A stretch of 64,000 nucleotides of DNA from Paracoccaceae bacterium (GCA_024742405.1 JANSYP010000001.1:186001-250000), one strand, 5' to 3'; counted from the first letter of the stretch, positions 17,528 to 27,434 are shown. Numbers and translations are program-made. The notes: generated by a model not told the origin, from the letters alone.

Positions 17528-19623
17528 GCCTCGCTGCGGCGCCGCTTGTCCGCGACTGGTTGGGGGTGGAGGGCGACCGGGCGGTGATCCGCACCGGCAA
17601 GGTCGATTTCGGCCAGCGCATCACTACCGCGCTCCTGCGCATCGCGTGCGAGGAACTCACCCTGCCGCCCGACCGTATCCGTGTCGCCCCCGTGCGTACC
17701 GGGGCGGCCCCGGACGAGGGCATCACTTCGGGCAGCAATTCGGTCGAACAGTCGGGCCATGCGCTCCGCTGCGCCACCGCCACCGCGCGGGAGGCCGCCG
17801 CTGCGCTCGCCGCCCAGGAGCTGGGCCTCGACCCCGCGCGCCTGACCCTCGCGGACGGGGTTTTCGCGGCACCGGGCGGGGCGAACCGGATCGACCTGCT
17901 GCCGCTTATCGCCCGGCTGAACCCCGCGCTCGCGGTCAATGCCAGCGCGCCCGCCAGCCCCCGCCGCGCGCATGACGCTCCGCTGGCGCCACGCGGTCTG
18001 CGCGCCATGGTCGAGGGCCGCTATGCGTTCCTCCAGGATCTGGACATGCCCGGCATGTGGCACGCCCGCGTCGTCCGCCCGCCCCATGCGCTGGCCCGCC
18101 TGAAGAGTTTGGACCCTGAGGCCGTTACCGCCGTCGAAGAGACCGGCCAACGCGTCATCCGCGATGGCAGCTTCCTCGCCGTCGCCGGGCCTGCCGAATG
18201 GCCGGTGCTGCGCGCCTCCCTCCGCCTCGCCCGCGGCTGCGACTGGGATCTTGGCGAGGGCCTGCCCGAGGGCTCGCCCTTCGACCGTCTCGACACCGAC
18301 CCCGCGATCAGCCTGCCTGTCGCCCCCGGTGGCAAACCCGAAAAGGGATCATTGCCACCGCCGCTCGACAGCTTCACCCACCGGCTGCGCGTCGAACGTC
18401 CAAACACGCTCCATGGCAGCCTCGGCCCCTCCGCCGCCCTCACGGTCTGGGAGGAGGACGTGCTGCGCATCACCACCCACAGTCAGGGCATCTATCCGCT
18501 GCGCGACAGCATCGCCGACAGTCTGGGGCTCGATCCGGATACCGTCGAGATCACCCATCACCCCGCCGCCGGCTGCTACGGCCATAACGGCGCCGACGAC
18601 GCGGCCTTCGAGGCCGCGCTTGTCGCCCGCGCGCTCCCCGGCACGCCGATCCTGCTGAAATGGGCCCGCGAGGACGAACATGCCTGGGAGCCCGCAGCAC
18701 CTGCCATGGCCATCGACCTCGCCGCCCGCGTCAAAGGCGGCCAGATCACCGGCTGGTCCGGCGAGGCGCGCGGTGACACCCATCGCGGCCGCCCGCGCCC
18801 GGGCCCGGACCGCGCTGGCCCCCAGCGGCTGCTGGCCAACCGGTTCCGTATCGACCCGATGGCCCCCTATAGCGGCCAGCCCAACATGAACCGCCACGGC
18901 GGGCTCCACCGCAATCTCGATCCGATCTACGACTTCGCCAGCCGGCGGCTGGTGAAACACCTCGTCCCCGACGGCCCGATCCGCAGCTCTGCGCTGCGCT
19001 GCCTCGGGGCGGTTGCCAATGTCTGGGCCATTGAGAGCCTGGTGGATCAGATCGCGGGCGAGACCTTGCAGGACCCGATTGCCTTCCGCCTCGCCCATCT
19101 GGACGATCCCCGCGCCATCACCGTTTTGGAAGGCTTGCGGGACAGTCTCGGACCCGCGCCTGAGGGTCGCGGCATCGCCTATGCGCAATACAAGAACGCA
19201 CAGACCCGCTGCGCGATCGCCGTCGACCTCACCGTGACCGACCATGCGGAACTCCGGCTCGACCGGATCGCGATCGTTGCCGATGCCGGGCGGATCGTCG
19301 ATGAGGACGGGCTGCGCGCCCAGCTCGAAGGCGGCGCGCTCCAGGGGGCAAGCTGGGCACTCTACGAAGAAGTCCGCTGGGACCGCGACGGCATGCTGAC
19401 ACGCGACTGGGACAGCTATCCGGTGATCCGCTTCGACAATATCCCCGAGATCGCGATTACGCTGATCGACCGGCCCGAGGACCCCAGCGTCGGCGCGGGC
19501 GAGGCGAGCCCGCCCCCCACCGTCGCGGCCATCGCCAATGCGGTCCATGCCGCGACAGGCCTCCGGCTGACACGAATGCCCTTCACGCCCGACGCGCTCC
19601 AGAAGGCCGCGCTGGAGGCCTGA
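17524..19623 (+). CDS. Molybdenum hydroxylase large subunit (isoquinoline 1-oxidoreductase beta/IorB-like)
   Basis: A 699-residue molybdopterin-binding subunit of the xanthine dehydrogenase family, similar in layout to IorB-type proteins. The active-site Glu is retained in SVGAGEASPPPTVAAIANAVHAATG (about 655-680). The cofactor-binding stretches include HNGADDAAFEAALVARALPGTPI and SALRCLGAVANVWAIESLVDQIA. With the preceding FeS subunit it should hydroxylate a heteroaromatic ring or an aldehyde using water. There is no Tat signal, so it is cytoplasmic. It is the last gene of the operon. The substrate is not deducible. Confidence 0.88.
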   Translation: MSLAAAPLVRDWLGVEGDRAVIRTGKVDFGQRITTALLRIACEELTLPPDRIRVAPVRTGAAPDEGITSGSNSVEQSGHALRCATATAREAAAALAAQELGLDPARLTLADGVFAAPGGANRIDLLPLIARLNPALAVNASAPASPRRAHDAPLAPRGLRAMVEGRYAFLQDLDMPGMWHARVVRPPHALARLKSLDPEAVTAVEETGQRVIRDGSFLAVAGPAEWPVLRASLRLARGCDWDLGEGLPEGSPFDRLDTDPAISLPVAPGGKPEKGSLPPPLDSFTHRLRVERPNTLHGSLGPSAALTVWEEDVLRITTHSQGIYPLRDSIADSLGLDPDTVEITHHPAAGCYGHNGADDAAFEAALVARALPGTPILLKWAREDEHAWEPAAPAMAIDLAARVKGGQITGWSGEARGDTHRGRPRPGPDRAGPQRLLANRFRIDPMAPYSGQPNMNRHGGLHRNLDPIYDFASRRLVKHLVPDGPIRSSALRCLGAVANVWAIESLVDQIAGETLQDPIAFRLAHLDDPRAITVLEGLRDSLGPAPEGRGIAYAQYKNAQTRCAIAVDLTVTDHAELRLDRIAIVADAGRIVDEDGLRAQLEGGALQGASWALYEEVRWDRDGMLTRDWDSYPVIRFDNIPEIAITLIDRPEDPSVGAGEASPPPTVAAIANAVHAATGLRLTRMPFTPDALQKAALEA

Positions 19624-19677
19624 GCGCGGCCCTCGGCATGGGGTGGAGCAGCAGCGGGGCAAAGCACGAACATAGAT

Positions 19678-19707
19678 GTACGAAATGTCCGTTTAAACGT
19701 TTCGTAC
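19678..19707. repeat. Inverted repeat after the molybdenum hydroxylase operon
   Basis: GTACGAAA (19678-19685) pairs with TTTCGTAC (19700-19707). Inside is a second perfect palindrome, CGTTTAAACG (19690-19699). It lies 55 bases past the operon stop. No clear T-run follows, so it may be a weak terminator or a protein-binding site. Confidence 0.5.
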
Positions 19708-19741
19708 GTTTCTTGCCAGTCCGTTGACCCGGCATGGAAAA

Positions 19742-19759
19742 GGGCGGCCGAAGCCGCCC
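19742..19759 (-). terminator. Terminator downstream of the GDPD gene
   Basis: GGGCGGC (19742-19748), loop CGAA, GCCGCCC (19753-19759). On the minus strand it is followed by TTTTCC, 25 bases past the phosphodiesterase stop. Confidence 0.75.
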
Positions 19760-19784
19760 CGGTCCGTCGTCTCTCAGCCCCGGA

Positions 19785-21014
19785 TCACTCCAGGCCCATG
19801 CAGCTCGCATAGTAGCTGACCGTCGCCGGCCAGTCGCTGAAGATACCCACGACGCCCACATCCTGCGCGAGCGCATCGATATACTCATACATCACGCCAT
19901 CGCTGTCTGTGATGTCCGCGATGGACTGGTAGTACCAGCCGCCGCCCAGGGCCAGCGGGCCGGAGCGCTCGATCGTCCAGGTGATCAGGGTCAGACCAGC
20001 GGCCTTGGCTTCTTCGGCGTAAGGGGACGGCACGATCTCGCCATCCTGCAGTGTGACCAGCATCCAGGTCGGCGGCGCGAGATACTTCACGCCCATGTCC
20101 GCGAGTTCCTGCATCGTCGGCTTGAAGGTCGACGGATCCATCGGATCGATCAGCCCCTCATCAGCGTCTTCGGCCTCGTAGCGGTCGTCGAGATAGACCG
20201 CCTGTGCGCCGAATTCCGGTTCGTTTTCAATCCAGTACTTGATGTCGTCAAGATTGAAGCTCTGCAGCCAGACATCCGATGCGGGGATCCCGGCGGCCTT
20301 GTACTCATCGACAAGCTTCTGCGCATAGTCGGCCTGGCTGAACCCATCGAAGGGCATCTCGACCGCGGCGGATTTGAGCTCCGGCGTGAACTTCGCGCCA
20401 AGGTCCTTGAAGAGCGCGATGGACTCCGCATGGGTCATCAGCGTCGCGGGCTCCACGGAATAGAGATCCGTGCGCCAGCCCGCCGTGCCGCCCTGATAGG
20501 CTTCGGCATCCGTCGCGCTCGCGTCGGCCGCGTCCATCTTGGGTGTCAGCGTCTGGAACTCTGCCAGAGTGATCTCGCTCGTGCGGCATTCCGCGGTCGC
20601 CTCCTGATCGCCGCTCGCAGGCGTGAAGGGCGTGACGCAGGTATCGGCCAGATCGGACACAAGGATATTGGTCGTGGTGTGCAGATCATTTTGCGCGTGG
20701 CGGCACACAAGTTCCTTGTCCTTGGTGAAGGTAACGTCGCATTCCAGAATGCCCGCACCCATCCGCGCAGCGGCGACGTTCGACTCCACCGTATGTTCTG
20801 GAAACTGCATCGGCGCCCCGCGGTGGCCGATAGAAAAAAGCGTGCGTTCAACGGGTTGGCCCATGCAGGAGGCCAGCTTGTCCTTGAGAGGTCCATCCTC
20901 CATGCGGTCGATCAGATAGAAGGGGCGGGGGCCCATCTCGATGATATCGGTGGCGGCAGCAGACGAGCCCAAAAGCGCGGCGACACCTGCCAGAATAAGT
21001 GCTGTTTTTGTCAT
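19785..21014 (-). CDS. Glycerophosphodiester phosphodiesterase family protein (exported)
   Basis: A 409-residue protein with a signal peptide ([21 protein letters not shown]) and a GDPD domain. Seen are the catalytic HRGAP with PEHTVESN (about 65-76), the acid pair in [22 protein letters not shown], and a long insertion before the distal lysine-type segment. It hydrolyses deacylated phospholipid headgroups in the periplasm to supply glycerol-3-phosphate. The insertion makes it longer than cytoplasmic UgpQ but like periplasmic GlpQ. ATG 21014 has a GGGAGAC Shine-Dalgarno. It stands alone, divergent from the pcm-like gene. Confidence 0.88.
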   Translation of the reverse strand: MTKTALILAGVAALLGSSAAATDIIEMGPRPFYLIDRMEDGPLKDKLASCMGQPVERTLFSIGHRGAPMQFPEHTVESNVAAARMGAGILECDVTFTKDKELVCRHAQNDLHTTTNILVSDLADTCVTPFTPASGDQEATAECRTSEITLAEFQTLTPKMDAADASATDAEAYQGGTAGWRTDLYSVEPATLMTHAESIALFKDLGAKFTPELKSAAVEMPFDGFSQADYAQKLVDEYKAAGIPASDVWLQSFNLDDIKYWIENEPEFGAQAVYLDDRYEAEDADEGLIDPMDPSTFKPTMQELADMGVKYLAPPTWMLVTLQDGEIVPSPYAEEAKAAGLTLITWTIERSGPLALGGGWYYQSIADITDSDGVMYEYIDALAQDVGVVGIFSDWPATVSYYASCMGLE

Positions 21015-21249
21015 AGTCCGTCTCCCGGTCGTTTGCTTCTGACCGCAGAGCCGTAGCATCGCGGCCGTGACGCTAACGTAACGGCAAGGTGAACAGCATG
21101 CGATAGATGTCTGCGTGATGAGCCATCCGCTCGGAGTGCGTGGATTGCCTTTTGGTCGCGGCTGGCGCGAACCGCGCGGCGCGATATTGCCGTTTCGCCG
21201 AGTTTCATGCCAAGAGACGGCAGCAGGATCTGAGGAGACGAAAGTGGGC

Positions 21250-21903
21250 ATGCCCGACTTCGCCGCGCGGCGCACGACCATGGTCGATACGCAAATCCGA
21301 CCGTCGGACGTCACGAAATTCCCGATCATCGAGGCGTTCCTGAGCGTGCCGCGCGAACGCTTCGTGCCGGCCGGACGTGAAGAAGCTGCCTATGTCGGGG
21401 GCAATCTGGATCTTGGCGCGTCGCGTGTCATGCTCGAGCCGCGGACGCTGGCCAAGATGCTCGACGCGATCAATCTCGGCCCCAAGGATCTGGTTTTGGT
21501 CCTCGGCGCGGGCCTGGGCTATTCCGCGGCTGTGATTGGTGCACTGGCCCAGGCGGTCGTCGCCGTGGAATCCGACGAGATGCTGGCCCAGGACGCCGAA
21601 ACCGCCCTGGCGGAGCAGGAGATATTCAACGCCGTTCTGGTACGCGGGCCCCTCGCGGAGGGGGCACCGGACCACGGCCCCTATGATGCGATCCTGATCG
21701 AAGGCGCCGTTGAGACGGTAAGTGATGCAGTTCTGTCACAGTTGAAGGAAGGTGGCAGGATCATTGCAATCTTCGCGGACGGGGCGCTTGGCGTCGTACG
21801 GATTGGGTATAAGCTTGGGGATAACTTGACGTGGCGCTTCGTCTTCAATGCCGGTGCGCCGGTTCTGGAGGAGTTTTCCCAGGCCGAGGGATTTGTGCTT
21901 TGA
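21250..21903 (+). CDS. Protein-L-isoaspartate O-methyltransferase family protein
   Basis: A 217-residue Pcm-like SAM methyltransferase. The SAM-binding motif is [29 protein letters not shown] (about 77-105), followed by [12 protein letters not shown]. The N-terminal [22 protein letters not shown] corresponds to the Pcm substrate region. The start is MPDFAARR after AGGAGACGAAA; a GTG two codons upstream is an alternative. It precedes tolC by 39 bases in the same direction, an arrangement I associate with this bacterial family. Whether it truly repairs isoaspartate is uncertain. Confidence 0.85.
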   Translation: MPDFAARRTTMVDTQIRPSDVTKFPIIEAFLSVPRERFVPAGREEAAYVGGNLDLGASRVMLEPRTLAKMLDAINLGPKDLVLVLGAGLGYSAAVIGALAQAVVAVESDEMLAQDAETALAEQEIFNAVLVRGPLAEGAPDHGPYDAILIEGAVETVSDAVLSQLKEGGRIIAIFADGALGVVRIGYKLGDNLTWRFVFNAGAPVLEEFSQAEGFVL

Positions 21904-21942
21904 AGCATGTGATCGGCTTGGCGCGTGTTTAGGAGAAAGATT

Positions 21943-23346
21943 GTGGGTGTGCGAAACGGGATTGCCGGTGCCCTGACTGCTGCATCGATTCTGGTCGGCG
22001 GTGCGGCGCAGCTTTCGGCTGAGACGCTCGCTGACGCGCTGGTCTCGGCTTATAACAACAGCAATCTGCTGGAGCAGAACCGCGCCGTCTTGCGTGCAGC
22101 GGACGAAGACGTTGCCACCGCGGTCGCAGCACTGCGCCCGACGCTCGACTATGTCGCTGCGGTCGACTTCTCACGGAACTTCGACGCGTCCTTTGTCCAG
22201 CAAGACGACACGGTGACCAACACCCTCGGCATCTCCGCGGATCTGACGCTTTATGAATTCGGCCGGAACCGCTTGTCGATCGAAGCCGCCAAGGAAGCGG
22301 TCCTGTCTACCCGTCAGGCGCTGATCCAGGTTGAACAGCAGGTGCTGTTCTCGGCTGTCGTTGCATATATGGACGTGATCCGGGCGATCGAATTCGTCGA
22401 ACTGCGCCGCAACAACGTGCGCGTTCTGACTGAAGAAGTGCGCGCAGCCAATGACCGGTTCGAGGTCGGCGAAGTGACGCGAACCGACGTCGCCCAGGCC
22501 CAGTCGCGTCAGGCCGAAGCGCAAGCGAGCCTGGTAGCCGCCGAAGGTGATGTTGAAACCGCGCGGGAATCCTTCAATCTCGCCGTGGGCCGCTATCCGG
22601 GCACCCTTGCGGCGCCGCCGCCCCTGCCACGCACGGCCGACACGCTCGACAGCGCGCGCACCATTGCGTTACGTGGGCATCCGCAGATCCTGCAGGCGCA
22701 GCGCCTGGTCAGTGTTGCGGATCTGAATGTGGCACGGGCCGAGGCGGCCATTCTGCCCCGGCTGTCGGCGACCGCGGATTTGGGCTGGACGGACGGGACG
22801 GGCTCGGCGTCCGGCGATCTGGAGCCGACCGGAACCATCGGGTTGGAGTTGCGCGGACCGATCTACCGCGGCGGTGCGCTGAATTCGGCGTTCCGCAGCA
22901 CGGTTGCCCAGCGAGACCAGAACCGCGCCAACCTGCTGCAGACCACCAAGGTCATTTCCGAGAATCTAGGTGTCGCTTGGTATCAGGTCGAGGTGGCCCG
23001 CGCGGTCCTGCGCTCGACCGTGCGCCAGATCGATGCCGCGCGGATCGCGTTCGAAGGGGTTCGCGAAGAAGCCAGCCTTGGCGCGCGAACCACGCTCGAC
23101 GTGCTGAACGCCGAACAGGAATTGCTGGACGCCCAAGGTCTCAGGATCGATGCGAACCGTCAGGAACAGGTGGCCATTTACGGACTGCTGTCGGCCATGG
23201 GGATGCTGACGGCGGATTCGCTTGGGCTGAACGTCGTCGCCTACGACCCCGAGGCCTACTATAACAATGTCCGCACCGCTCCGGGTGTCGGCAGTCCGCA
23301 AGGGATCAAGCTCGACCGCGTGCTGCGCAATATCGGGCGGAATTGA
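21943..23346 (+). CDS. tolC: TolC-family outer membrane efflux protein
   Basis: A 467-residue outer-membrane channel protein. It has a signal peptide (about 1-27, GALTAASILVGGAAQLSA), then the duplicated TolC helical-hairpin pattern: ALVSAYNNSNLLEQNRAVLRAADEDV in the first half and LRGHPQILQAQRLVSVADLNVARAEAAILPRLS in the second. It is the outer-membrane conduit for type I secretion and RND pumps. The start is taken as GTG 21943, seven bases after AGGAG; the longer frame from 21925 would include the Shine-Dalgarno itself. Inner-membrane partners are not in the window. Confidence 0.93.
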   Translation: MGVRNGIAGALTAASILVGGAAQLSAETLADALVSAYNNSNLLEQNRAVLRAADEDVATAVAALRPTLDYVAAVDFSRNFDASFVQQDDTVTNTLGISADLTLYEFGRNRLSIEAAKEAVLSTRQALIQVEQQVLFSAVVAYMDVIRAIEFVELRRNNVRVLTEEVRAANDRFEVGEVTRTDVAQAQSRQAEAQASLVAAEGDVETARESFNLAVGRYPGTLAAPPPLPRTADTLDSARTIALRGHPQILQAQRLVSVADLNVARAEAAILPRLSATADLGWTDGTGSASGDLEPTGTIGLELRGPIYRGGALNSAFRSTVAQRDQNRANLLQTTKVISENLGVAWYQVEVARAVLRSTVRQIDAARIAFEGVREEASLGARTTLDVLNAEQELLDAQGLRIDANRQEQVAIYGLLSAMGMLTADSLGLNVVAYDPEAYYNNVRTAPGVGSPQGIKLDRVLRNIGRN

Positions 23347-23392
23347 CAGGCGGAGCGCGCAGAATTCGGCCTGCCATGCCTGGATCGACCAC

Positions 23393-23851
23393 ATGACGCC
23401 CCCGAAGGATATCGAAGCGCTTATGACCGCCGTCCGCGCGTTGGTTTCGGCGCGCGTCGGAGAGGGCGCCGATCCACTGGTTCTGACCTCCGAGCATCGC
23501 ATCGGCCCTGAGCCCCAGACCGCCCCGGAGCGCGATGACACCGCCTCGCCCGTTGGCGACGCGGTGCTGCGTGACTTCGCCCGCCTGACCCTTATTGCCG
23601 CGGCCGATGCGCCTGCAGATGACCAGGGACGTGGCGCGGCCGTGATCGAAGGTCCGGACCAGACAGACGCTGCGGCGCCGGCCGATCTGGGGCTCGGTGG
23701 CGGCCCCGGTCCCGACCTCACGGAACTGCGCGCAGTGATCCGCGACATTCTCCGCGACGAGCTGCGCGACGACATGGGACGCCAGATCACCGACAGCATT
23801 CACCGGCTTCTGCGCGAAGAGCTTGATCGGCGGGCGGACTCGGCGGGCTGA
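23393..23851 (+). CDS. Small acidic hypothetical protein downstream of tolC, PopZ-like ends
   Basis: A 152-residue protein with a short N-terminal helix (IEALMTAVRALVSAR, about 7-21), a phrase LVLTSEHRI typical of a Rhodobacteraceae-specific family, a long Pro/Ala/Asp-rich disordered middle, and a charged C-terminal helix (LRAVIRDILRDELRDDMGRQITDSIHRLLREELDRR). The short helix, acidic linker and C-terminal helix layout resembles the PopZ/DUF2497 proteins often found next to tolC/valS in Alphaproteobacteria. That likeness is by eye only. The start could also be GTG/ATG codons further upstream. Confidence 0.6.
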   Translation: MTPPKDIEALMTAVRALVSARVGEGADPLVLTSEHRIGPEPQTAPERDDTASPVGDAVLRDFARLTLIAAADAPADDQGRGAAVIEGPDQTDAAAPADLGLGGGPGPDLTELRAVIRDILRDELRDDMGRQITDSIHRLLREELDRRADSAG

Positions 23852-23917
23852 AGCCCCGGGCAGACCGCCTCCACCCCCGTCGTTCCGACCATCGCGCTTT
23901 GCGCGTCCCGCCTCCGG

Positions 23918-25372
23918 TCAGGCCACCGGCCCGGCCAGCGCGAGCAGCCGGGGCACATCCATATGCGTTTCCAGATGATCCGCCAGGCCGTCGAGGGCCG
24001 TCTCTACCGCCGCGCCATGGTCGCGTGTCGTCGGCATGGCGCCAAGGCGGCTGAGAAAGCTCTGGCGAAAGCCGTCTTCCTGGAACACCCCGTGCAGATA
24101 GGTGCCGCGGACGCGCCCGTCGGGCGAGGCTGCGCCTTCGCGCCGACCGTCGATCTCAATCCAGGCCCGCGCGCAGTCGGCCCCTGTCGTGTCGCCCAGG
24201 TGGATCTCGTAGCCCGATACCGTTTGCCCGCTGTCGCATTCGGTGCCCGAGACGCGGCTCAGCGTCTTGTCGGCCGCCATGACCGTGCGGATGTCGAGTA
24301 GACCGAGCCCCGCGGTCTCACCGGGCGGGCCTTCGAGCCCCTCCGGATCGGCAACGCTGTGTCCGAGCATCTGATAGCCGCCGCATACTCCAAGCACATG
24401 GCCACCGCGGCGCCAATGGGCCTGCAGATCGATGTCCCAGCCCTGCGCGCGCATGAAATCGAGATCGGCGCGCGTGGTTTTGGACCCGGGGATCAACACC
24501 AGGGCGGCATCGCCCGGCAGCGCGCGCCCGGGCGGCACTATATCCACGGTGACCGCGGGATCGGCGGCCAGCGGGTCGAGATCGTCGAAATTGGCGATGC
24601 GGGCTAGCTGCGGCACGGCGATCTTGAAGGCCCCGCCGGGGCGGCTCTTGAGGTCGAGAATGTCTTCGGCCGGAAGCTTCCAGGCCGCGTCGAACCAAGG
24701 GATCACCCCGAGGCTTGGCCAGCCGGTCCGGCGCTCGATCTCGCGCAGACCATCATCGAACAGGCTGGGATCGCCGCGGAACTTGTTGACCGCAAAGGCA
24801 CGGATGCGGGCGCGGTCCTCGGGCGGCAGGATCTCGGCGGTGCCGACGAGCTGCGCGATCAACCCGCCGCGTTCGATGTCGCCGACCAGGGCCACGGGCA
24901 GGGCCATCGCCTCGGCAAAGCCCATGTTGGCGATGTCGCCACGGCGCAGGTTGATCTCGGCCGGGCTGCCCGCGCCTTCGACAACGATCAGATCCGCGCT
25001 GTCGGCCAAGCGTCGGAAGCTGTCGCAGGCCGGGCCGAGCAGGCCAGGTTTCTCACGTGCATAGTCGCGCGCCATGAGCGTGCCGTAGACCTGTCCCTGC
25101 ACGATGATCTGGGCGCCGCGCTCGCTCTCCGGTTTGAGCAAAATGGGGTTCATGTCGCTGTGCGGAGGCACGCCTGCGGCCAGCGCCTGCAACGCCTGGG
25201 CCCGGCCAATCTCCCCCCCGTCTTCGGTCACGGCTGCGTTGTTGGACATGTTTTGCGGCTTGAACGGCCGGACCGCCAGCCCGCGCCGGCGCGCCGCACG
25301 GACGATCCCGGCCACAAGCATGCTCTTGCCGACATTGGAGCCGGTGCCCTGGATCATGATCGCCCGCGCCAT
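23918..25372 (-). CDS. cobQ: Cobyric acid synthase
   Basis: A 484-residue glutamine-dependent amidotransferase that amidates adenosylcobyrinic acid a,c-diamide in B12 synthesis. The N-terminal P-loop-like [14 protein letters not shown] (about 9-22) and [11 protein letters not shown] are the synthetase part. The C-terminal class I GATase domain has the nucleophile in [12 protein letters not shown] (about 330) and the His of [10 protein letters not shown]. Length is normal. ATG 25372 gives [17 protein letters not shown]. No other cobalamin genes or B12 riboswitch are nearby. Confidence 0.96.
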   Translation of the reverse strand: MARAIMIQGTGSNVGKSMLVAGIVRAARRRGLAVRPFKPQNMSNNAAVTEDGGEIGRAQALQALAAGVPPHSDMNPILLKPESERGAQIIVQGQVYGTLMARDYAREKPGLLGPACDSFRRLADSADLIVVEGAGSPAEINLRRGDIANMGFAEAMALPVALVGDIERGGLIAQLVGTAEILPPEDRARIRAFAVNKFRGDPSLFDDGLREIERRTGWPSLGVIPWFDAAWKLPAEDILDLKSRPGGAFKIAVPQLARIANFDDLDPLAADPAVTVDIVPPGRALPGDAALVLIPGSKTTRADLDFMRAQGWDIDLQAHWRRGGHVLGVCGGYQMLGHSVADPEGLEGPPGETAGLGLLDIRTVMAADKTLSRVSGTECDSGQTVSGYEIHLGDTTGADCARAWIEIDGRREGAASPDGRVRGTYLHGVFQEDGFRQSFLSRLGAMPTTRDHGAAVETALDGLADHLETHMDVPRLLALAGPVA

Positions 25373-25411
25373 GGGGCAGGGTCTGCCCCGCCATCCACCG
25401 GGCTGCAAACG

Positions 25412-25441
25412 AAAAGCGCGCCCCGAAGGACGCGCTTTTTT
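25412..25441 (-). terminator. Terminator between the 105-residue conserved ORF and cobQ
   Basis: AAAAGCGCG (25412-25420) pairs with CGCGCTTTT (25431-25439) around a 10-base loop. On the minus strand the stem ends in TTTTC, 25 bases past the stop of the upstream minus-strand gene. Confidence 0.8.
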
Positions 25442-25464
25442 CGAAGGCCAAGGGGCGGAAAGGA

Positions 25465-25782
25465 TCAGGCTGCTTCGGCCTGTGCCTGGTTGCGGCGTTC
25501 GCTTTCCTCGCGCGACAGCGCGACCGAGGTCCGTACGCCCTTGCCGACAAAGTCCATCAGTCCGGTGACCACGCGCTCGTTCGGGTCGATCCCGGCACAG
25601 CTCAGAACCTCGCGGCCGTCGCGCGACCGTGCCCAACGGGCAATCTGCTCGGGCCCATTGCCATATTTCTTGTCATCTGCGATGGCATCATCCAGCGCAG
25701 CCAGCACCACCGCAGCGAACAGTTTGCGCGCACGATTGCCCTGCTCGTGATTAAAAGCCGTGCCGTCCACAAATTCGCCCAT
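25465..25782 (-). CDS. Conserved hypothetical protein of Rhodobacteraceae (DUF6280-like)
   Basis: A 105-residue soluble protein starting [36 protein letters not shown] and ending [16 protein letters not shown] recognise it as a short family widespread in this order, but no function is known to me. The central [29 protein letters not shown] suggests a compact helical fold. Two adjacent ATGs exist; the second is chosen as it sits six bases after AAGGA. It is monocistronic, with its own terminator, and divergent from efp. Confidence 0.75.
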   Translation of the reverse strand: MGEFVDGTAFNHEQGNRARKLFAAVVLAALDDAIADDKKYGNGPEQIARWARSRDGREVLSCAGIDPNERVVTGLMDFVGKGVRTSVALSREESERRNQAQAEAA

Positions 25783-26001
25783 CATCAGTCCTTGTTTTTG
25801 TTTCTTGTTGGTCAGAGAGCGCACTATGGCTGCTTTCACTTGATTCGGTATCCCGAAAAAGTCATGACAGCTATGCGCCCAGATCATAGCAAGGGGTCGA
25901 TCAAAGGGGTATGTGCCCTTCTTGTCAGCCCCAAACCCGCCCGATATAGGTGCGGGGCTCAGCGATACAATAGATGCCAGTAAGATGACGTGAGGCCTGC
26001 C

Positions 26002-26565
26002 ATGCCTAAGATTAACGGGAACGAGATCCGGCCCGGAAACATACTGGAGCACAATGACGGGCTCTGGACGGCCGTTAAGGTCGATCACGTCAAGCCGGGG
26101 AAGGGCGGGGCATTTGCCCAGGTCGAACTGCGCAACCTGCGCAACGGCTCTAAGCTGAACGAACGCTTCCGCTCCGCGGACAAGGTCGAACGCGTGCGGC
26201 TGGAGCAGAAAGATCAACAGTTTCTGTATGAAAGCGATGGGATGCTGGTGTTCATGGACACCGAAACCTTCGAACAGGTTGAGCTGCCCGCAGAGATCCT
26301 GGGCGACCGGCGGCCATTCCTGCAGGACGGTATGACTGCGGTCATCGAGTATTATGACAGCGAGGCGCTGAACGCGACGCTGCCGCAGAAAGTCACCTGC
26401 AAGGTTGTCGAAACCGAGCCGGTGGTCAAAGGTCAGACCGCCGCCAACAGTTTCAAGCCTGCTGTTCTCGATAATGGGATCAAGGTGATGGTGCCGCCCT
26501 TTGTCGGGCAGGATGAGGACATCATCGTCAATACCGAGACAATGGAATACGCGGAACGGGCCTGA
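26002..26565 (+). CDS. efp: Translation elongation factor P
   Basis: A 187-residue, three-domain EF-P that relieves ribosome stalling at polyproline. The domain I loop PGKGGAF carries Lys34, the position that is beta-lysylated in many bacteria. The C-terminal signature ([35 protein letters not shown]) is complete. Start ATG 26002 gives [13 protein letters not shown]; a GTG 12 bases upstream is less likely. The modification enzymes are not in the window. It is convergent with ygfZ downstream. Confidence 0.97.
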   Translation: MPKINGNEIRPGNILEHNDGLWTAVKVDHVKPGKGGAFAQVELRNLRNGSKLNERFRSADKVERVRLEQKDQQFLYESDGMLVFMDTETFEQVELPAEILGDRRPFLQDGMTAVIEYYDSEALNATLPQKVTCKVVETEPVVKGQTAANSFKPAVLDNGIKVMVPPFVGQDEDIIVNTETMEYAERA

Positions 26566-26592
26566 GTCGATTCGCGGCGGCGCCGGACTGCG

Positions 26593-27366
26593 TCATCCCG
26601 ACGCAGTTTGCGGCTCCAGCGGCCAGACGCTGGCAGACCCTGCCTGCATCTCGCCCTTGGCCCGGTCAAAGCGCAGATGCGCGAGGGCCGCGGTATGGCT
26701 CTGGGTGCCCAGGCGGCCGACGCTTTTGCCACTGACGGTGATTTCGGTGCCGGGTTCTGCGGTCCCGTCGATCCGCACGCGCGCCAGCCCTTTGCGCAGG
26801 GTCGTCTTGTGTTTCATGCGGGCGACGATTTCCTGGCCGACAAAGCATCCCTTCCGGAAGTCGACGCCGTTCAGCCGTTCGAAGCCGAACTCCAGGATAT
26901 AGCTGTCGTCGGGGATCAGCTCGCTGCCCTGTTCGGGGATACCGTGTTCCACGCGAAGCGCGGTCCAGTCGATCCCGGCAGGGTCGGTGACCGCGGCGCC
27001 GTAGGCGCGCCATCCGAGAGCGGCGGCGCGCGGGTCGGCATAGGCGCCGTCGGGCGCATCGCCCAGCCCTCGGACAACGGGCATTTCCACGGCCTCGACG
27101 GTGACTTTCGCGCGCAAGCGATAAAGCGTCAGGCGGCGCAGCAGGTCGGGCGCCAGCGCGCCGTCGACATCGATCAGGATCGCATCGGGCTCCGGGACCA
27201 GGAAGAAATCGGCCAGATACTTGCCCTGGGGCGTCAGCAGCGCGGCATAGACGATCCCGTGCTGCAGCTTGTCCAGATCATTGGTGACGAGCGCCTGAAG
27301 AAAGCTTTCGCGATCCTCGCCGCCCACCCGGATCAGGCTGCGGGTCTCGTCCAGGTCTCCACGCAT
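26593..27366 (-). CDS. ygfZ: Folate-binding protein YgfZ (GcvT-like, Fe-S cluster assembly)
   Basis: A 257-residue GcvT-superfamily protein. The YgfZ signature K-G-C-[FY]-x-G-Q-E is present as RKGCFVGQEIVARMKH (about 181-196), with the invariant Cys. The family is a folate-dependent factor for maturing or repairing certain Fe-S enzymes such as MiaB. The chosen ATG 27366 lies five bases after GGAGG; an upstream ATG at 27390 has no site. It is divergent from the glycosyltransferase gene. Confidence 0.93.
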   Translation of the reverse strand: MRGDLDETRSLIRVGGEDRESFLQALVTNDLDKLQHGIVYAALLTPQGKYLADFFLVPEPDAILIDVDGALAPDLLRRLTLYRLRAKVTVEAVEMPVVRGLGDAPDGAYADPRAAALGWRAYGAAVTDPAGIDWTALRVEHGIPEQGSELIPDDSYILEFGFERLNGVDFRKGCFVGQEIVARMKHKTTLRKGLARVRIDGTAEPGTEITVSGKSVGRLGTQSHTAALAHLRFDRAKGEMQAGSASVWPLEPQTASG

Positions 27367-27434
27367 TCTTGCCTCCACGTCGCTGTTCATTCCCGATATA
27401 GGGGGCGACGCGTGCCGTTGACAGGACCTTTGCG

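Noticed and set aside
25373-25464. B12 riboswitch upstream of cobQ
   Set aside because: Only a simple terminator hairpin belonging to the upstream gene lies here; no cobalamin-box sequence was seen and the gap is too short.
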